From Pseudomonas reactans (GTDB lineage Bacteria > Pseudomonadota > Gammaproteobacteria > Pseudomonadales > Pseudomonadaceae): a stretch of 64,000 bases of DNA. The notes under the pieces are model-generated. The model worked only from the letters and a program-made list of their open reading frames with translations, did not search any database and had not been told where the DNA came from. The stretch covers positions 248,001-312,000 of the forward strand of contig NZ_JACAPG010000014.1 in assembly GCF_013385825.1 (NCBI RefSeq). The letters run 5' to 3'. A program made the position numbers and the translations under genes. Below are positions 34,014 to 43,211 of this stretch, piece after piece. The stretch's first letter is position 1; each line of letters begins with the position of its first letter.

Positions 34014-36506
34014 TCACTGACCGCCAAACCAACGGAAATAGGGATTGGCGCCGTCCCCGCGTATGACCTCTCGCATATCCCGCCCCCAGGCATCCCGGTC
34101 GCCGTCGTAGGCATGCAGGCTGGCACGGTAGAACTGCATCAGGCGTTGTTGCTCGGCAGCCAGTGTGCGAGCGAAAGTCTCATCCGCATTGATCAGCGGC
34201 ACGGGCACCCGCAGATCGAGCAAGGCCGGCAGTACACGGGTGATTTCCTTGCTGCGCACCCAGGGCGCGTATTCGATACGCGGTTGATCGTCGGTGACCG
34301 GTAATGCATCTGCGGCAAACCGCTCAAGGCCCTGGCGATCGGTGACCCAGGTCGCCAGCAAGGTCGCCGCCGAGTCGATACCAACGTCTGCCAAGGCGCC
34401 GCTTACGCCAGGTTGCTCGAAGCGCTGACGAATGCGTTCGGCATCCAGGCTGATCGGCTCAAGGGAGCCCACCAGCAGCATCTCGTGGAACTCGCTGGTC
34501 CACAGCGACGCGTACGGGAACACGTTGAGGAAGCTGCGCACCAAGGCGCGAGAGTCGTCGATGTTTTGCGTCGGCAGCGGTAACCATTGCGCGAGCAAGC
34601 CGTTCTTTTCCAGGCGCGAGGCCGCCAGTTGATAGAAGTCCTGGGAATACAGGTTCACCACGCCGGCAGCGGAGGGTGGCGGGGGTTCCAGGGTGATCAG
34701 GTCGTAGGCTTGCGGGTTGCGGAGCAGTTCCTGGCGACCGTCGCGCAAGCGCAGGTCAATACCGGGATCGCCAGCGGCGTTGTAGTTGCCTTTGAACAAG
34801 GGCGCGGCTTGCACCACCGCGGGCAACAGTTCAGCCACCACTCGATGTTCCAGGCCTGGATAGCGCAATAACGCGCCCGCCGTGATGCCAGTGCCAAAGC
34901 CGATCACCAGTGCGGACTTGGGCTCGGCGTTGTGAATCAGCAGCGGCAACAGCGCCTGGATCCGCATATAACGCAGCGACGGCATGGCGTCGCCGGTGTT
35001 GGAGACGCCCTGGATATACAGACGCTGAAAGGCCCGTACGCCCTGGCCTTGGGTAACCACCGCCACCGTCGCACCACGGCCTTCCTGGTAAAATGCCAGG
35101 CTGGCGTTGCGCGCACCGGGCAGCAACTTGGCCAGGCGATCCACGGGGGTCATCAGTGCGACCGCCAGCGACACCAGCCCCAGTGTAATCACTGCCTGAC
35201 GCCGACCTTTTTTAACACCCTGGCCACGGCGTACCGCCAGATACCCGACGACGCCAGCCACCACGGCCAACACGCCCAAGGTCCGTACCAACCCCAACCA
35301 CGGGATCAATACGAACCCGCACAGCATCACCCCGATAATCCCGCCCAAGGTATTGAATGCCACCACCGCGCCCACGTCACGGCCAACATGCCGATTGCCC
35401 ACACTCAAGCGCAACGCCACGGGGAACGCCGCGCCCAGCAGTAAGGTCGGCACAAATACGATGCACAATGCCGCCACTGAAAAACGTGCGCTCATCCCCG
35501 GCAGCTCGCTTGCGCCCAGGCCCAGCACCAGCGCTTCGGCCTGGGTTTGCAGCAGTACCAGCCAGCGCCCCAACAGCGCGACTTCCAGCAACGCCACCAA
35601 ACCTGCGCCCGCAATCAGCAGGCCGAACACGCCCCAGGGATCGCGAAGACGTTCTACACGACCTGACATCAACTGGCTGCCGATGAACAACCCGGTGAGG
35701 TAGGTGGCAAGTACCACGGCGAACGCATACGTGCGGGTACTCATGAATTGCACGATGGACTGCGACCACACCACCTCATAGCCGAGGGCAACGCCACCGG
35801 CGATGGCGTACAGCACCAACGCCAGTCGCGCCGGTTGCACAGGGCGCGTCGGCGCGATCTCAACAGGCGCTTGATGACGCACCGCCAACACTGCCCCCAC
35901 CGCAGCGAGCAGATTCAGCATCGCCGCCACCAGCGCACTGCCGCGCACGCCAAACTGGGCAATCAATACAAATGCCGTGAACAACGTCCCGACAATCGCC
36001 CCGGCGGTGTTGGCCGCGTAGAGGCGTCCACCTGCCTGGCTCAAGCCCTTGGCGTCGACGCCCAGCGAGCGCACCAGTACCGGCAACGTGCCGCCCATCA
36101 ACACCGCCGGCAGGCCGACCAGGGCAAACGGCAACGCCCAGGCCAGCAGGCCAATGCGGTGTTCCAACCAGGCAAACGGTTCGGCCGCCACGCCCAGGGC
36201 CAGCGTCGCGCCAACCCCGAGCAGGGCAACCAGTAATTCCAGACCTGCATACAACAACAGCGGCCGCGCAAAGCGGTCCGCCAACCGTCCGAACAGCCAG
36301 CCTCCCACTGCCAGCCCGGCAAAAAAGGCGCTGATACCCGTGGTAATTGCATACACCTCGACGCCCACCACCAGGGACAGCTGCTTGATCCATAGCACCT
36401 GATACACCAACGCCGCGCCGCCGGAGAGGAACAGGAGGAGGGCGGGGATCAGGATCGAGAAGGTTGCAGTGGTTTCAATGGGCTTGCTGGCGGTGCGTGA
36501 GGTCAT
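34014..36506 (-). CDS. Fused membrane protein/spermidine-synthase-like methyltransferase-fold protein
   Basis: 830 aa. The N-terminal half (about 15-470) has many membrane helices arranged like an MFS-type transporter (LLFLSGGAALVYQVLWIKQL, PAVLMGGTLPVLVRSLG). The C-terminal part (about 490-760) is a Rossmann methyltransferase fold of the spermine/spermidine synthase kind (VIGFGTGITAGALL, LRDGRQEL, ITLEPPPPSAAG). This fused family is widespread in proteobacteria and its reaction is not settled; aminopropyl transfer is not assured. ATG 36506 gives a plausible N-terminus; ATG 36524 is an alternative. Confidence 0.86.
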   Translation of the reverse strand: MTSRTASKPIETTATFSILIPALLLFLSGGAALVYQVLWIKQLSLVVGVEVYAITTGISAFFAGLAVGGWLFGRLADRFARPLLLYAGLELLVALLGVGATLALGVAAEPFAWLEHRIGLLAWALPFALVGLPAVLMGGTLPVLVRSLGVDAKGLSQAGGRLYAANTAGAIVGTLFTAFVLIAQFGVRGSALVAAMLNLLAAVGAVLAVRHQAPVEIAPTRPVQPARLALVLYAIAGGVALGYEVVWSQSIVQFMSTRTYAFAVVLATYLTGLFIGSQLMSGRVERLRDPWGVFGLLIAGAGLVALLEVALLGRWLVLLQTQAEALVLGLGASELPGMSARFSVAALCIVFVPTLLLGAAFPVALRLSVGNRHVGRDVGAVVAFNTLGGIIGVMLCGFVLIPWLGLVRTLGVLAVVAGVVGYLAVRRGQGVKKGRRQAVITLGLVSLAVALMTPVDRLAKLLPGARNASLAFYQEGRGATVAVVTQGQGVRAFQRLYIQGVSNTGDAMPSLRYMRIQALLPLLIHNAEPKSALVIGFGTGITAGALLRYPGLEHRVVAELLPAVVQAAPLFKGNYNAAGDPGIDLRLRDGRQELLRNPQAYDLITLEPPPPSAAGVVNLYSQDFYQLAASRLEKNGLLAQWLPLPTQNIDDSRALVRSFLNVFPYASLWTSEFHEMLLVGSLEPISLDAERIRQRFEQPGVSGALADVGIDSAATLLATWVTDRQGLERFAADALPVTDDQPRIEYAPWVRSKEITRVLPALLDLRVPVPLINADETFARTLAAEQQRLMQFYRASLHAYDGDRDAWGRDMREVIRGDGANPYFRWFGGQ

Positions 36507-36536
36507 TACCAAATTCCAGAGCATGCAGAGAACCGA

Positions 36537-36607
36537 TGTAGGAGCCGGCTTGCCGGCGATCGCGGTGTATCAGATCAATCGCTATCGCCGGCAAGCCGGC
36601 TCCTACA
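36537..36607. repeat. REPIN, GCCGGCTTGCCGGC type
   Basis: TGTAGGAGCCGGCTTGCCGGCGAT mirrored by ATCGCCGGCAAGCCGGCTCCTACA with a short 23-bp spacer, between the sulfatase 3' end and the spermidine-synthase-like gene start. Confidence 0.92.
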
Positions 36608-36625
36608 AGGGATAGGTTGTGGTCG

Positions 36626-38212
36626 TTATGACGCGGGGTCTGCCTTCATCTTCTCTTCGATTTTCTTGTCCACCGCCTCGCGAATCTGGTCGATGCTGAA
36701 GCTGGCCGGTTTCTGACTGGGCGGATACTCGATAAAGGTTTCGAGGAATTTGGCCGATTTGGTCACCGCCACCGCGACCAGATAGACGTTTTTAGTGCTC
36801 CAGTCGTAATACTGATCGGAGACCACGTCAGCCCGCTCATAGGGGTCCATGCGCAGGTTGAGGATCTTCGGCACCCGCAGGCACACGAATGGCTCACTCC
36901 ACACCTTGAACCCACCCGGTGCCCGCTGTTCGCAATACACCGCCTTCCAGTTGCCAAAACGCGCGGACACCAAGACCCCGTCATCGTTGAAGTAGTAGAA
37001 CTCGTCGCGCGCCCCCTTCGGTTGCTGCCCGGTCAGGTAGGGCAGTTGGTTGAAACCATCCAGATGCACCTTGAAGTTGCTGCCTCCGGTCACGGGCGCC
37101 CAGCCTTTGAGCAGTTTGCTTTTCACGTCACTGTCACCGGCTGCGGCCAACAGTGTGGGGAACCAGTCCATGCCCGAGAACATCTCGTTGGACACCTCGG
37201 CGGGCTTGATCTTGCCCGGCCAACGAATCATCGCCGGCACACGATAGGCACCTTCCCAGTTGGAGTTCTTCTCGTTGCGAAACGGCGTGGTCGCCGAGTC
37301 CGGCCAGGAGAACTGGTTCGGCCCGTTATCGGTGGTGTAGACCACGATGGTGTTGTCGGCGATCTTCAGGTCGTCGAGGGTTTGCAGGAGTTTGCCCACG
37401 TCACCGTCGTGCTCCAGCATGCCGTCCGCGTATTCGTTGCCGGGCATGCCGCTCTGGCCCTTCATCGATTCGCGCACATGGGTGAACAAGTGCATGCGCG
37501 TGGTATTCATCCACACGAAGAACGGTTTGTTGGCTTCGGCCTGTTTCTTGATGAAAGCCTGGGCCGCCGCCGTGGTTTCATCGTCGATGGTCTCCATGCG
37601 CTTGGTGGTCAAGGCGCCGGTGTCTTCGATCTTGCCATCGGCAAAGCTATGGATCACCCCGCGCGGGGAGTTGGCCTTGACGAACTCCGCGTCGTCCTTG
37701 GGCCAATAGGGCCGTTCCGGCTCTTCCTCGGCGTTGAGGTGATAGAGGTTGCCAAAGAACTCGTCGAAACCGTGGTTGGTCGGCAGGTATTCGTCCTTGT
37801 CGCCCAGGTGGTTCTTGCCGAATTGCCCGGTGGCATAACCGAGGGACTTGAGTGCCTGCGCAATGGTGATATCGCGCTTTTGCAAACCCACCGATGCGCC
37901 GGGCGCACCCACCTTCGACAGGCCCGTGCGCAACGGCGTCTGGCCGGTGATGAAGGACGAACGCCCGGCGGTGCAGCTGTTCTCCGCGTAGTAGTCGGTG
38001 AACATCATGCCTTCTTTGGCGATACGGTCGATATTCGGGGTCTTGTAGCCAACCACGCCCATGGAATAGGCGCTGATATTGGTTTGCCCGATGTCATCGC
38101 CGAAGATCACCAGGATATTCGGCTTTTCGGCCGCCCAGGCGGATGCCGAGGCGCCGATCACCGAAACCGCCACCAGGGCGAGTTTCGGCAGCCACTTACG
38201 TATGCGAGTCAT
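36626..38212 (-). CDS. Exported arylsulfatase-family enzyme
   Basis: 528 aa. Sec-type signal peptide (LALVAVSVIGASASAWAAE, cleavage after about residue 27), so periplasmic or secreted. Sulfatase motif with the formylglycine Cys: SCTAGRSSFITGQ (near residue 85), metal site FGDDIGQ (near 40), and TTDNGPNQF (near 310). Hydrolyses sulfate esters, releasing sulfate; substrate unknown. Cys needs conversion to formylglycine by a generating enzyme encoded elsewhere. Located 76 bp after the HAD phosphatase gene, possibly in the Bat operon. RBS AAGGAG. Confidence 0.92.
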   Translation of the reverse strand: MTRIRKWLPKLALVAVSVIGASASAWAAEKPNILVIFGDDIGQTNISAYSMGVVGYKTPNIDRIAKEGMMFTDYYAENSCTAGRSSFITGQTPLRTGLSKVGAPGASVGLQKRDITIAQALKSLGYATGQFGKNHLGDKDEYLPTNHGFDEFFGNLYHLNAEEEPERPYWPKDDAEFVKANSPRGVIHSFADGKIEDTGALTTKRMETIDDETTAAAQAFIKKQAEANKPFFVWMNTTRMHLFTHVRESMKGQSGMPGNEYADGMLEHDGDVGKLLQTLDDLKIADNTIVVYTTDNGPNQFSWPDSATTPFRNEKNSNWEGAYRVPAMIRWPGKIKPAEVSNEMFSGMDWFPTLLAAAGDSDVKSKLLKGWAPVTGGSNFKVHLDGFNQLPYLTGQQPKGARDEFYYFNDDGVLVSARFGNWKAVYCEQRAPGGFKVWSEPFVCLRVPKILNLRMDPYERADVVSDQYYDWSTKNVYLVAVAVTKSAKFLETFIEYPPSQKPASFSIDQIREAVDKKIEEKMKADPAS

Positions 38213-38288
38213 AAGACTTGCTCCTTTTAGGGCTTGAGTCGCATTGCCTGCGACCAACGTTTTTAACAGTCCATCGCGACGTCTTTTC

Positions 38289-39290
38289 TTATTGCACCTT
38301 CACTTGCACCGCTGGATCGAACGGATAGATACGGCCCCAGTCGCTTGCCATATCCACCACGGTCCAGTTCTGTTGCTTGGCCAGGTCCAGTGCCTTGTCC
38401 AGGTGCCCCACCTGAGAGTTGCGGTCGTAGGCCCATTCGCGCTGGGCGTCGGTGTGGTGCACCAGGCCCATCAAGCGTTTGCCAGGGCCGGCGGCGGTCC
38501 ACTGCAGCATCTGCAAGTCGCCGTCAGAGTTGCCGAAAGCCAGGATCGGCCGACGCCCGATGATGGCGTCGATGCTTTCCGGTTTGCCTGGGCCGTCATC
38601 GTTGTGTGCCAGCTTGGCGGTGCGCAGCACGTGCGGCTTGCCGTCCTTGAGCTGGAATTGGGTGACGAAGTTGGAGCCGATCACCTGCTCGGGCGGTACG
38701 CCGTACACCTCTTCGGCGAAGGCACGCATGAAGGCGGTGTCGCCCCCGGAGACGATGTAGGTCTTGAATTGCTGGCTGCGCAGGTAGTCGAGCATTTCCA
38801 GCATGGGCTGGTAGATCATCTGGTCGAACGGCTTGCCGGTCTTGGGGTGACGGGCCTGTTTGAGCCAGTTCTTGGCGTTGTCGATAAAGGCTTCGGTGCT
38901 GACCCCAGTGTGGGTGGCGCCGATGATTTTCAACAGGCCGTCCATGCCGCTGGCGGCAAGCGCCTTGTGGTCGCCTTCGAGCACGGCCTGGAATGGCTGG
39001 GTGGTTTTCCATTCCGGGTGCTGTGGCGCCAGGCGCTTGACCTCGTCGAAGGCGAACAGCACTTCGAAGTACGCCGGTTGCTCGGTCCACAGCGTGCCGT
39101 CATTGTCGAACACGGCGATGCGTTCGGCGGGCTTCACGTAGTCCTTGGAGCCTTCGGCGGTCACCGCCTGGACGAACTCGATGATCTGCTTTTTGTTCGG
39201 GCCTTCGTTCCATGACGGCAGCGGATCGGCCGCCAGGGCAGGCAGGCTCAGGAGGAGGAGAAGGGGCAGGGCAGAACGCAGCGACGTCAT
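38289..39290 (-). CDS. Exported HAD-superfamily phosphatase
   Basis: 333 aa. Signal peptide (LPLLLLLSLPALAADP). HAD motifs: I, VFDNDGTLW (nucleophile Asp); II, YIVSGGDTAF; III/IV, FGNSDGDLQM. The Asp-Asn-Asp order in motif I is a normal variant. Family resemblance is to phosphoserine-phosphatase-like hydrolases. Overlaps batD by ATGA (4 bp), which ties it to the Bat operon. RBS AAGGA. Confidence 0.9.
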   Translation of the reverse strand: MTSLRSALPLLLLLSLPALAADPLPSWNEGPNKKQIIEFVQAVTAEGSKDYVKPAERIAVFDNDGTLWTEQPAYFEVLFAFDEVKRLAPQHPEWKTTQPFQAVLEGDHKALAASGMDGLLKIIGATHTGVSTEAFIDNAKNWLKQARHPKTGKPFDQMIYQPMLEMLDYLRSQQFKTYIVSGGDTAFMRAFAEEVYGVPPEQVIGSNFVTQFQLKDGKPHVLRTAKLAHNDDGPGKPESIDAIIGRRPILAFGNSDGDLQMLQWTAAGPGKRLMGLVHHTDAQREWAYDRNSQVGHLDKALDLAKQQNWTVVDMASDWGRIYPFDPAVQVKVQ

Positions 39291-40336
39291 GGGAAGTCCT
39301 TTTCGTGACGAGGGTTCAGTGGATTCAAGCGTAGTTGACGACAGGCCCAGCGCAATGCTGGCCATGCCTTTCGCCACCATGACCGCAGGCGCGGCCACAG
39401 GGCACGGATCAGATAGGCCGCCAGGATCAGAACGACGATGGCCACTATCCAACCCAACACATGCCGTGAGAGCTGCCAGCGCGCGTGCTGCCCGAGCGCC
39501 TTGAGATCGTCGGCGACGGAAAAGGTCGGCGTGTAGGCGCTGGTGACCTGGGCCTCAAACGTGAGTGCGGGCAACTGCGCGATTTGCAGGCGATGGTTGC
39601 GGCTGTCCCACCATTTCACCTGGAGGGCGGGCAGGGTGTAATGCCCGCCTTTTTCCACGCGATACACCAGGTGATCGATGCGTTGGCCACCCGTGACGGT
39701 GCCGCGACCGTCATCCAGGTTGCTGATGGCAGGCACCTGCGCATAGAGGCGCAACCCGTTTACCTCGGCGGTTGCCGGCGGCGGCAGTGACAGCCCTGGC
39801 GTGTTATCGGCTTGCAGGGTCACTGTCCGCGTCAGGCTGTCGCCAACCTTGAGGTCGCCGGCCGTTACGGTCTGGCTCAGGCGTAAGCCGCTGGCAACCA
39901 GCGCGGGTTCACCGGGCGCAAACCCCGGCGGCTGAGAGGCCTCAAAGGTCAGCGGCGCACTCTGCGCACTCAACGGCGCGCTGGCCTGGCCCGGTTGGGC
40001 ACTGACCGTCAGCGCGGGCACGCTGAAGTGTTGCGCCATCGTCGGTGTGATCAGATAGGCGTAGCGCATCCCGTAGAAGGTTTGCCCGTCGATTACCTGA
40101 GTGGTGTGCTCGGCCTCGCCACCCGGTTGCTGTATGCGTGCGCCAGCCAGTTTCAGGTCCGGCAATGTCGCGGCGGCGGTGAACCAGGTGTCGGTCAGCA
40201 CGTCCACTTGCACCTGCAATTGTTCACCCACCACCACTGAAGCGCCGGGGATCAACTGCACGTTCACCCGTAATTGCGGTTCGGCCGCCCATAACGGCCC
40301 CGACAACAACAGCAACACGCCCCAGTAGCGCTTCAT
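39287..40336 (-). CDS. BatD-like membrane-anchored protein
   Basis: 349 aa. Signal peptide (YWGVLLLLSGPLWAAEP), a long beta-rich periplasmic region with two repeated barrel-like parts (VGEQLQVQVDVLT, VGDSLTRTVTLQA), and a C-terminal membrane helix (WIVAIVVLILAAYLIRAL, about 298-315) with a basic cytoplasmic tail. BatD proteins in the MoxR-Bat modules are thought to act in envelope stress or complex assembly. Overlaps batB and the HAD phosphatase by 4 bp each. Confidence 0.82.
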   Translation of the reverse strand: MKRYWGVLLLLSGPLWAAEPQLRVNVQLIPGASVVVGEQLQVQVDVLTDTWFTAAATLPDLKLAGARIQQPGGEAEHTTQVIDGQTFYGMRYAYLITPTMAQHFSVPALTVSAQPGQASAPLSAQSAPLTFEASQPPGFAPGEPALVASGLRLSQTVTAGDLKVGDSLTRTVTLQADNTPGLSLPPPATAEVNGLRLYAQVPAISNLDDGRGTVTGGQRIDHLVYRVEKGGHYTLPALQVKWWDSRNHRLQIAQLPALTFEAQVTSAYTPTFSVADDLKALGQHARWQLSRHVLGWIVAIVVLILAAYLIRALWPRLRSWWRKAWPALRWACRQLRLNPLNPRHEKDFP

Positions 40337-41787
40337 GGTCGCGCCTCCTGGTCTTGCAGGCTGAATTTGCGGCGCAGGAAGTTGGCCGGCGACGTGGTCA
40401 GGTTCTGCAACCACAGGGCGTCATTATTCGCCTGTTGAGTCTGAATCGCTTTGCTCTGGCCCTTGCCTGGTGCCTTGTCGAAATTGATTTCGTCGGGCTT
40501 GACCTCGGGTGTGTTGTTCGCGGCGCTTTCGGTGTCTTTTTTCAGCGCAACCGCCAGGGCCAGGTTGGCGGTGGCTTCAGGGAAGTCGGGTTGCAACTGC
40601 AAGGCCTGTTGATAGGCCGCGATGGCGTCATCGAACTTGAAGCGACGCACATGGATGTTGCCCAGATAGAAGGCTGCTTGCGCGGTATGCATGGCGGCGA
40701 AGGTGGTTTGGGCCAGGTCGTAATCGGCGGCGTTGTAGGCGGCGATGCCTTTCCAGTAAGGCTCGGCGAACAACGCGGCGGCTTGCGGGTAATGATGGTG
40801 TTCGAAAGCCCAGCGGCCTTGCTGATCGGGCGTCATGAACGGGTTGGCCTCAGCCTGCGTCGGCGGTAGCAGCAGGCCGAGCAGCACCACCGCCGTCCAG
40901 TTCAAGCTCCAACCCTTGCGCACACCGAACAGCGCCAACAGCAGCAACGGCCAGCACAACCAATAGCCGGCGTCTTTCCATTGCAACAGGCGTTGCTGCT
41001 CGTCGACGTCCTGAAAGTGTTGCTGGGCGTGGAGTTCAATCCAGTCCAGGTCGTCGTCATTCAGGGTCAGGCTACCCAGCGGCGCCTCCAGGGCTGAGGC
41101 CAATGGTTTGAGTGTGGGACTGCTGCCGAGGGCCAGTATCAGGATTTGCAGCGCGTTGTCCTTGAGGCCGGGCAGTTGGGCGACATCGGCGCCGTCCGTC
41201 ACCAGCAGCAAGGTACCGGGCGATTGCTGCAGCAGGCGCTTGGCCTGATCGATCACGCCGGCCACATCCTTGCCCGTCTTGCTGATCAAGTCCGTGCCGA
41301 GCGCCTGGATAAAGGTATCAAGCAAGGCCGGATCATCGGTGGGCGGCAACACCAGATGGGCACTGCCGGCATAGACCAGCAACGCGGTGCGTGCGCCTTT
41401 GCGGCGCTGGATCAGGTCGTGCAACTTGTGTTTTGCGGCAGTGAGGCGCGTGGGAGGCACATCGGCGGTGTCCATGGACGCCGACAGGTCCACGGCGATG
41501 ATCAGCGGTGCACGGTTCTCCAGGAAGTCCGGACGGTCCTGCTCCCAGGTGGGTCCCGCCGCGGCGAAGGCACCGACCACCCATAACGCACTCACCAGGT
41601 GCACCGGCCGCAGGCGATGGGGATCGGTCGGCGTCAGCAGCAAGTACGGCAACAGATGCGGGGCGATAGTGCCGCGCAGGCGGCGCTGAAGGTCACGGCT
41701 GCGTTGCCACACCCACGGCAGCACCACGCCCAACAGCGCCAATAACAGCCAGGCAGGACGCAGAAAGTGGAAATCACTGAAGTCCAT
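40333..41787 (-). CDS. BatB-type VWA protein fused to TPR (BatC-like) region
   Basis: 484 aa. N-terminal membrane helices (LLLALLGVVLPWVWQ; about 12-28 and 62-78), von Willebrand A domain (about 88-270) with MIDAS DLSAS and VTDGAD, a further membrane pair (about 285-325), then TPR-like repeats (AAYNAADYDLAQTTF; DAIAAYQQALQLQPD; about 335-430). In many genomes BatB and BatC are separate; here they are one protein. Metal-ion-dependent protein binding is inferred. Confidence 0.88.
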   Translation of the reverse strand: MDFSDFHFLRPAWLLLALLGVVLPWVWQRSRDLQRRLRGTIAPHLLPYLLLTPTDPHRLRPVHLVSALWVVGAFAAAGPTWEQDRPDFLENRAPLIIAVDLSASMDTADVPPTRLTAAKHKLHDLIQRRKGARTALLVYAGSAHLVLPPTDDPALLDTFIQALGTDLISKTGKDVAGVIDQAKRLLQQSPGTLLLVTDGADVAQLPGLKDNALQILILALGSSPTLKPLASALEAPLGSLTLNDDDLDWIELHAQQHFQDVDEQQRLLQWKDAGYWLCWPLLLLALFGVRKGWSLNWTAVVLLGLLLPPTQAEANPFMTPDQQGRWAFEHHHYPQAAALFAEPYWKGIAAYNAADYDLAQTTFAAMHTAQAAFYLGNIHVRRFKFDDAIAAYQQALQLQPDFPEATANLALAVALKKDTESAANNTPEVKPDEINFDKAPGKGQSKAIQTQQANNDALWLQNLTTSPANFLRRKFSLQDQEARP

Positions 41788-42769
41788 CTGCGTGCTCCCG
41801 TTTCCATCGATGCGGCCAAAGCGCAGCGATCAAGTGGTACAGCACCAGCAACGTCAGCGCCGCACACAGCGGCCACCAGAACAGGTCGCGCTTGGGTTGA
41901 TGACTGAGAGTCTTCACTTGATGCGGTGTAATCTTGTCGAGCGTGGCGTAGACCTGATCCAGGCTGTTGCGGTCCTCGGCACGGAAATAACGCCCGCCCG
42001 TGGCGCTGGCAATGCCTTGCAAGGCGCTGAGGTTGACCTTGGCTTCGCCGCTGGCCTGCGGGTCGCCGATGCCGATGGTGTGGATGATCACGCCCTTGGC
42101 GGCCGCCATGTCGGCGGCGTGGTCCGGGGTGATGGCGCTGCTGGTGTCATTGCCGTCAGTGAGCAGGATCAACACTTTTTCCGGTTCATGGGCCTGGTCC
42201 AGCAGCTTGAGGCCAAGGCCAATGGCGTCGCCGATGGCGGTGTTCGGCCCGGCCATGCCGATGCCGCTGTCGTCCAGCAACAGCGACAAGCTGGCATGGT
42301 CGAGGGTCAAGGGTGCCTGGGGGTAGGCGCCGCTGCCGAACAGGATCAAGCCGATACGATCATCTTTGCGCTGCTGGATAAAGCCGTGCACCACCTGCTT
42401 GACGGCGGCCAGCCGGTCGATCTTGTGGCCGTTGGCGTCGGTAAAGTCCTCGGTTTCCATGGATTGGGAGATATCGATGGCCAGCATGAGGTCGCGCACC
42501 GGTTGTTGGCGTTCGAGGGGTTTTTCCACCCAGACCGGCCGGGCGACCGCCAGCACCAGCAACGCCCATACCACCAGATTGAGCAGCAACTGGCCGCGAT
42601 TGCCACGGGCGCCGTCGGTAGACGATGAACCACCGACCGCCTGGCGCATGCCGCCAAAAAACGGCACCCGCACCGCACTGCGCGCTTCGTGATACACCGG
42701 CAGGTAGCGGTAAGCCAACCACGCCAGCGGCAGCATCAACAGCAGCCAGGGGTAGTCAAGCTGCCACAT
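41774..42769 (-). CDS. BatA-type VWA protein
   Basis: 331 aa. N-terminal helix (YPWLLLMLPLAWLAYRYLP), a second helix about residue 60, VWA domain (about 88-290) with complete MIDAS DISQS...TDGND, and a C-terminal helix (LCAALTLLVLYHLIAALWP). Overlaps batB by 14 bp and the DUF4381 gene by 14 bp. Start ATG 42769 begins MWQLDYP, the typical short cytoplasmic start. Confidence 0.88.
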   Translation of the reverse strand: MWQLDYPWLLLMLPLAWLAYRYLPVYHEARSAVRVPFFGGMRQAVGGSSSTDGARGNRGQLLLNLVVWALLVLAVARPVWVEKPLERQQPVRDLMLAIDISQSMETEDFTDANGHKIDRLAAVKQVVHGFIQQRKDDRIGLILFGSGAYPQAPLTLDHASLSLLLDDSGIGMAGPNTAIGDAIGLGLKLLDQAHEPEKVLILLTDGNDTSSAITPDHAADMAAAKGVIIHTIGIGDPQASGEAKVNLSALQGIASATGGRYFRAEDRNSLDQVYATLDKITPHQVKTLSHQPKRDLFWWPLCAALTLLVLYHLIAALWPHRWKREHADGLQ

Positions 42770-43211
42770 GGTGTTGCTCCACCCAGACCTTGCACTGGGC
42801 CAGTAGTTGCGGGTCCTGCGGCGCCGCGCCGTAGGCCAGTTCGGCCAGCCGTTGAGCGAGGTCGTCGGGAATCGGACCTGTGGCGTGACGTTGCAGGAAG
42901 GCTTGCCACTCGACGCCACGCAAGGTCGGGATACGTTGCTGTTCTTCCATGGGAAGTGGCATCGACAGTGCGACGCGCTTGAGCAGTTCGGGCAACTCGC
43001 GCAGGTCTTTCAAGGTGTCCAGACGGGCCAACGCCTCGCGCCGGTAGGCATCACGTCGCCAACGCAGCCACTTGCGGCCTGCCAGCACCAGCAGCGCCAC
43101 CATCAAAACACCCAGCAACACGCCCCAGCCCCAGGTCTGCGGCCAGTAGCTGACCGGCGCGGGTAAGCTCAACTCCTTGAGTTGCTCGATGCTTGGCACA
43201 TGACTGCTCAC
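42756..43211 (-). CDS. DUF4381-family protein
   Basis: 151 aa. One membrane helix (WGWGVLLGVLMVALLVLAG, about 26-44) and a helical cytoplasmic tail (RREALARLDTLKDLRELPELLKR). DUF4381 proteins occur regularly between DUF58 and BatA genes in MoxR-Bat operons; function unknown. Overlaps DUF58 by four bases and batA by 14. Confidence 0.85.
   Translation of the reverse strand: MSSHVPSIEQLKELSLPAPVSYWPQTWGWGVLLGVLMVALLVLAGRKWLRWRRDAYRREALARLDTLKDLRELPELLKRVALSMPLPMEEQQRIPTLRGVEWQAFLQRHATGPIPDDLAQRLAELAYGAAPQDPQLLAQCKVWVEQHHVAA

Noticed and set aside
37022..38230. Long open frame (402 codons) on the plus strand
   Set aside because: Antisense to the sulfatase, which has a signal peptide and the formylglycine motif; GC-rich DNA commonly gives such shadow frames.
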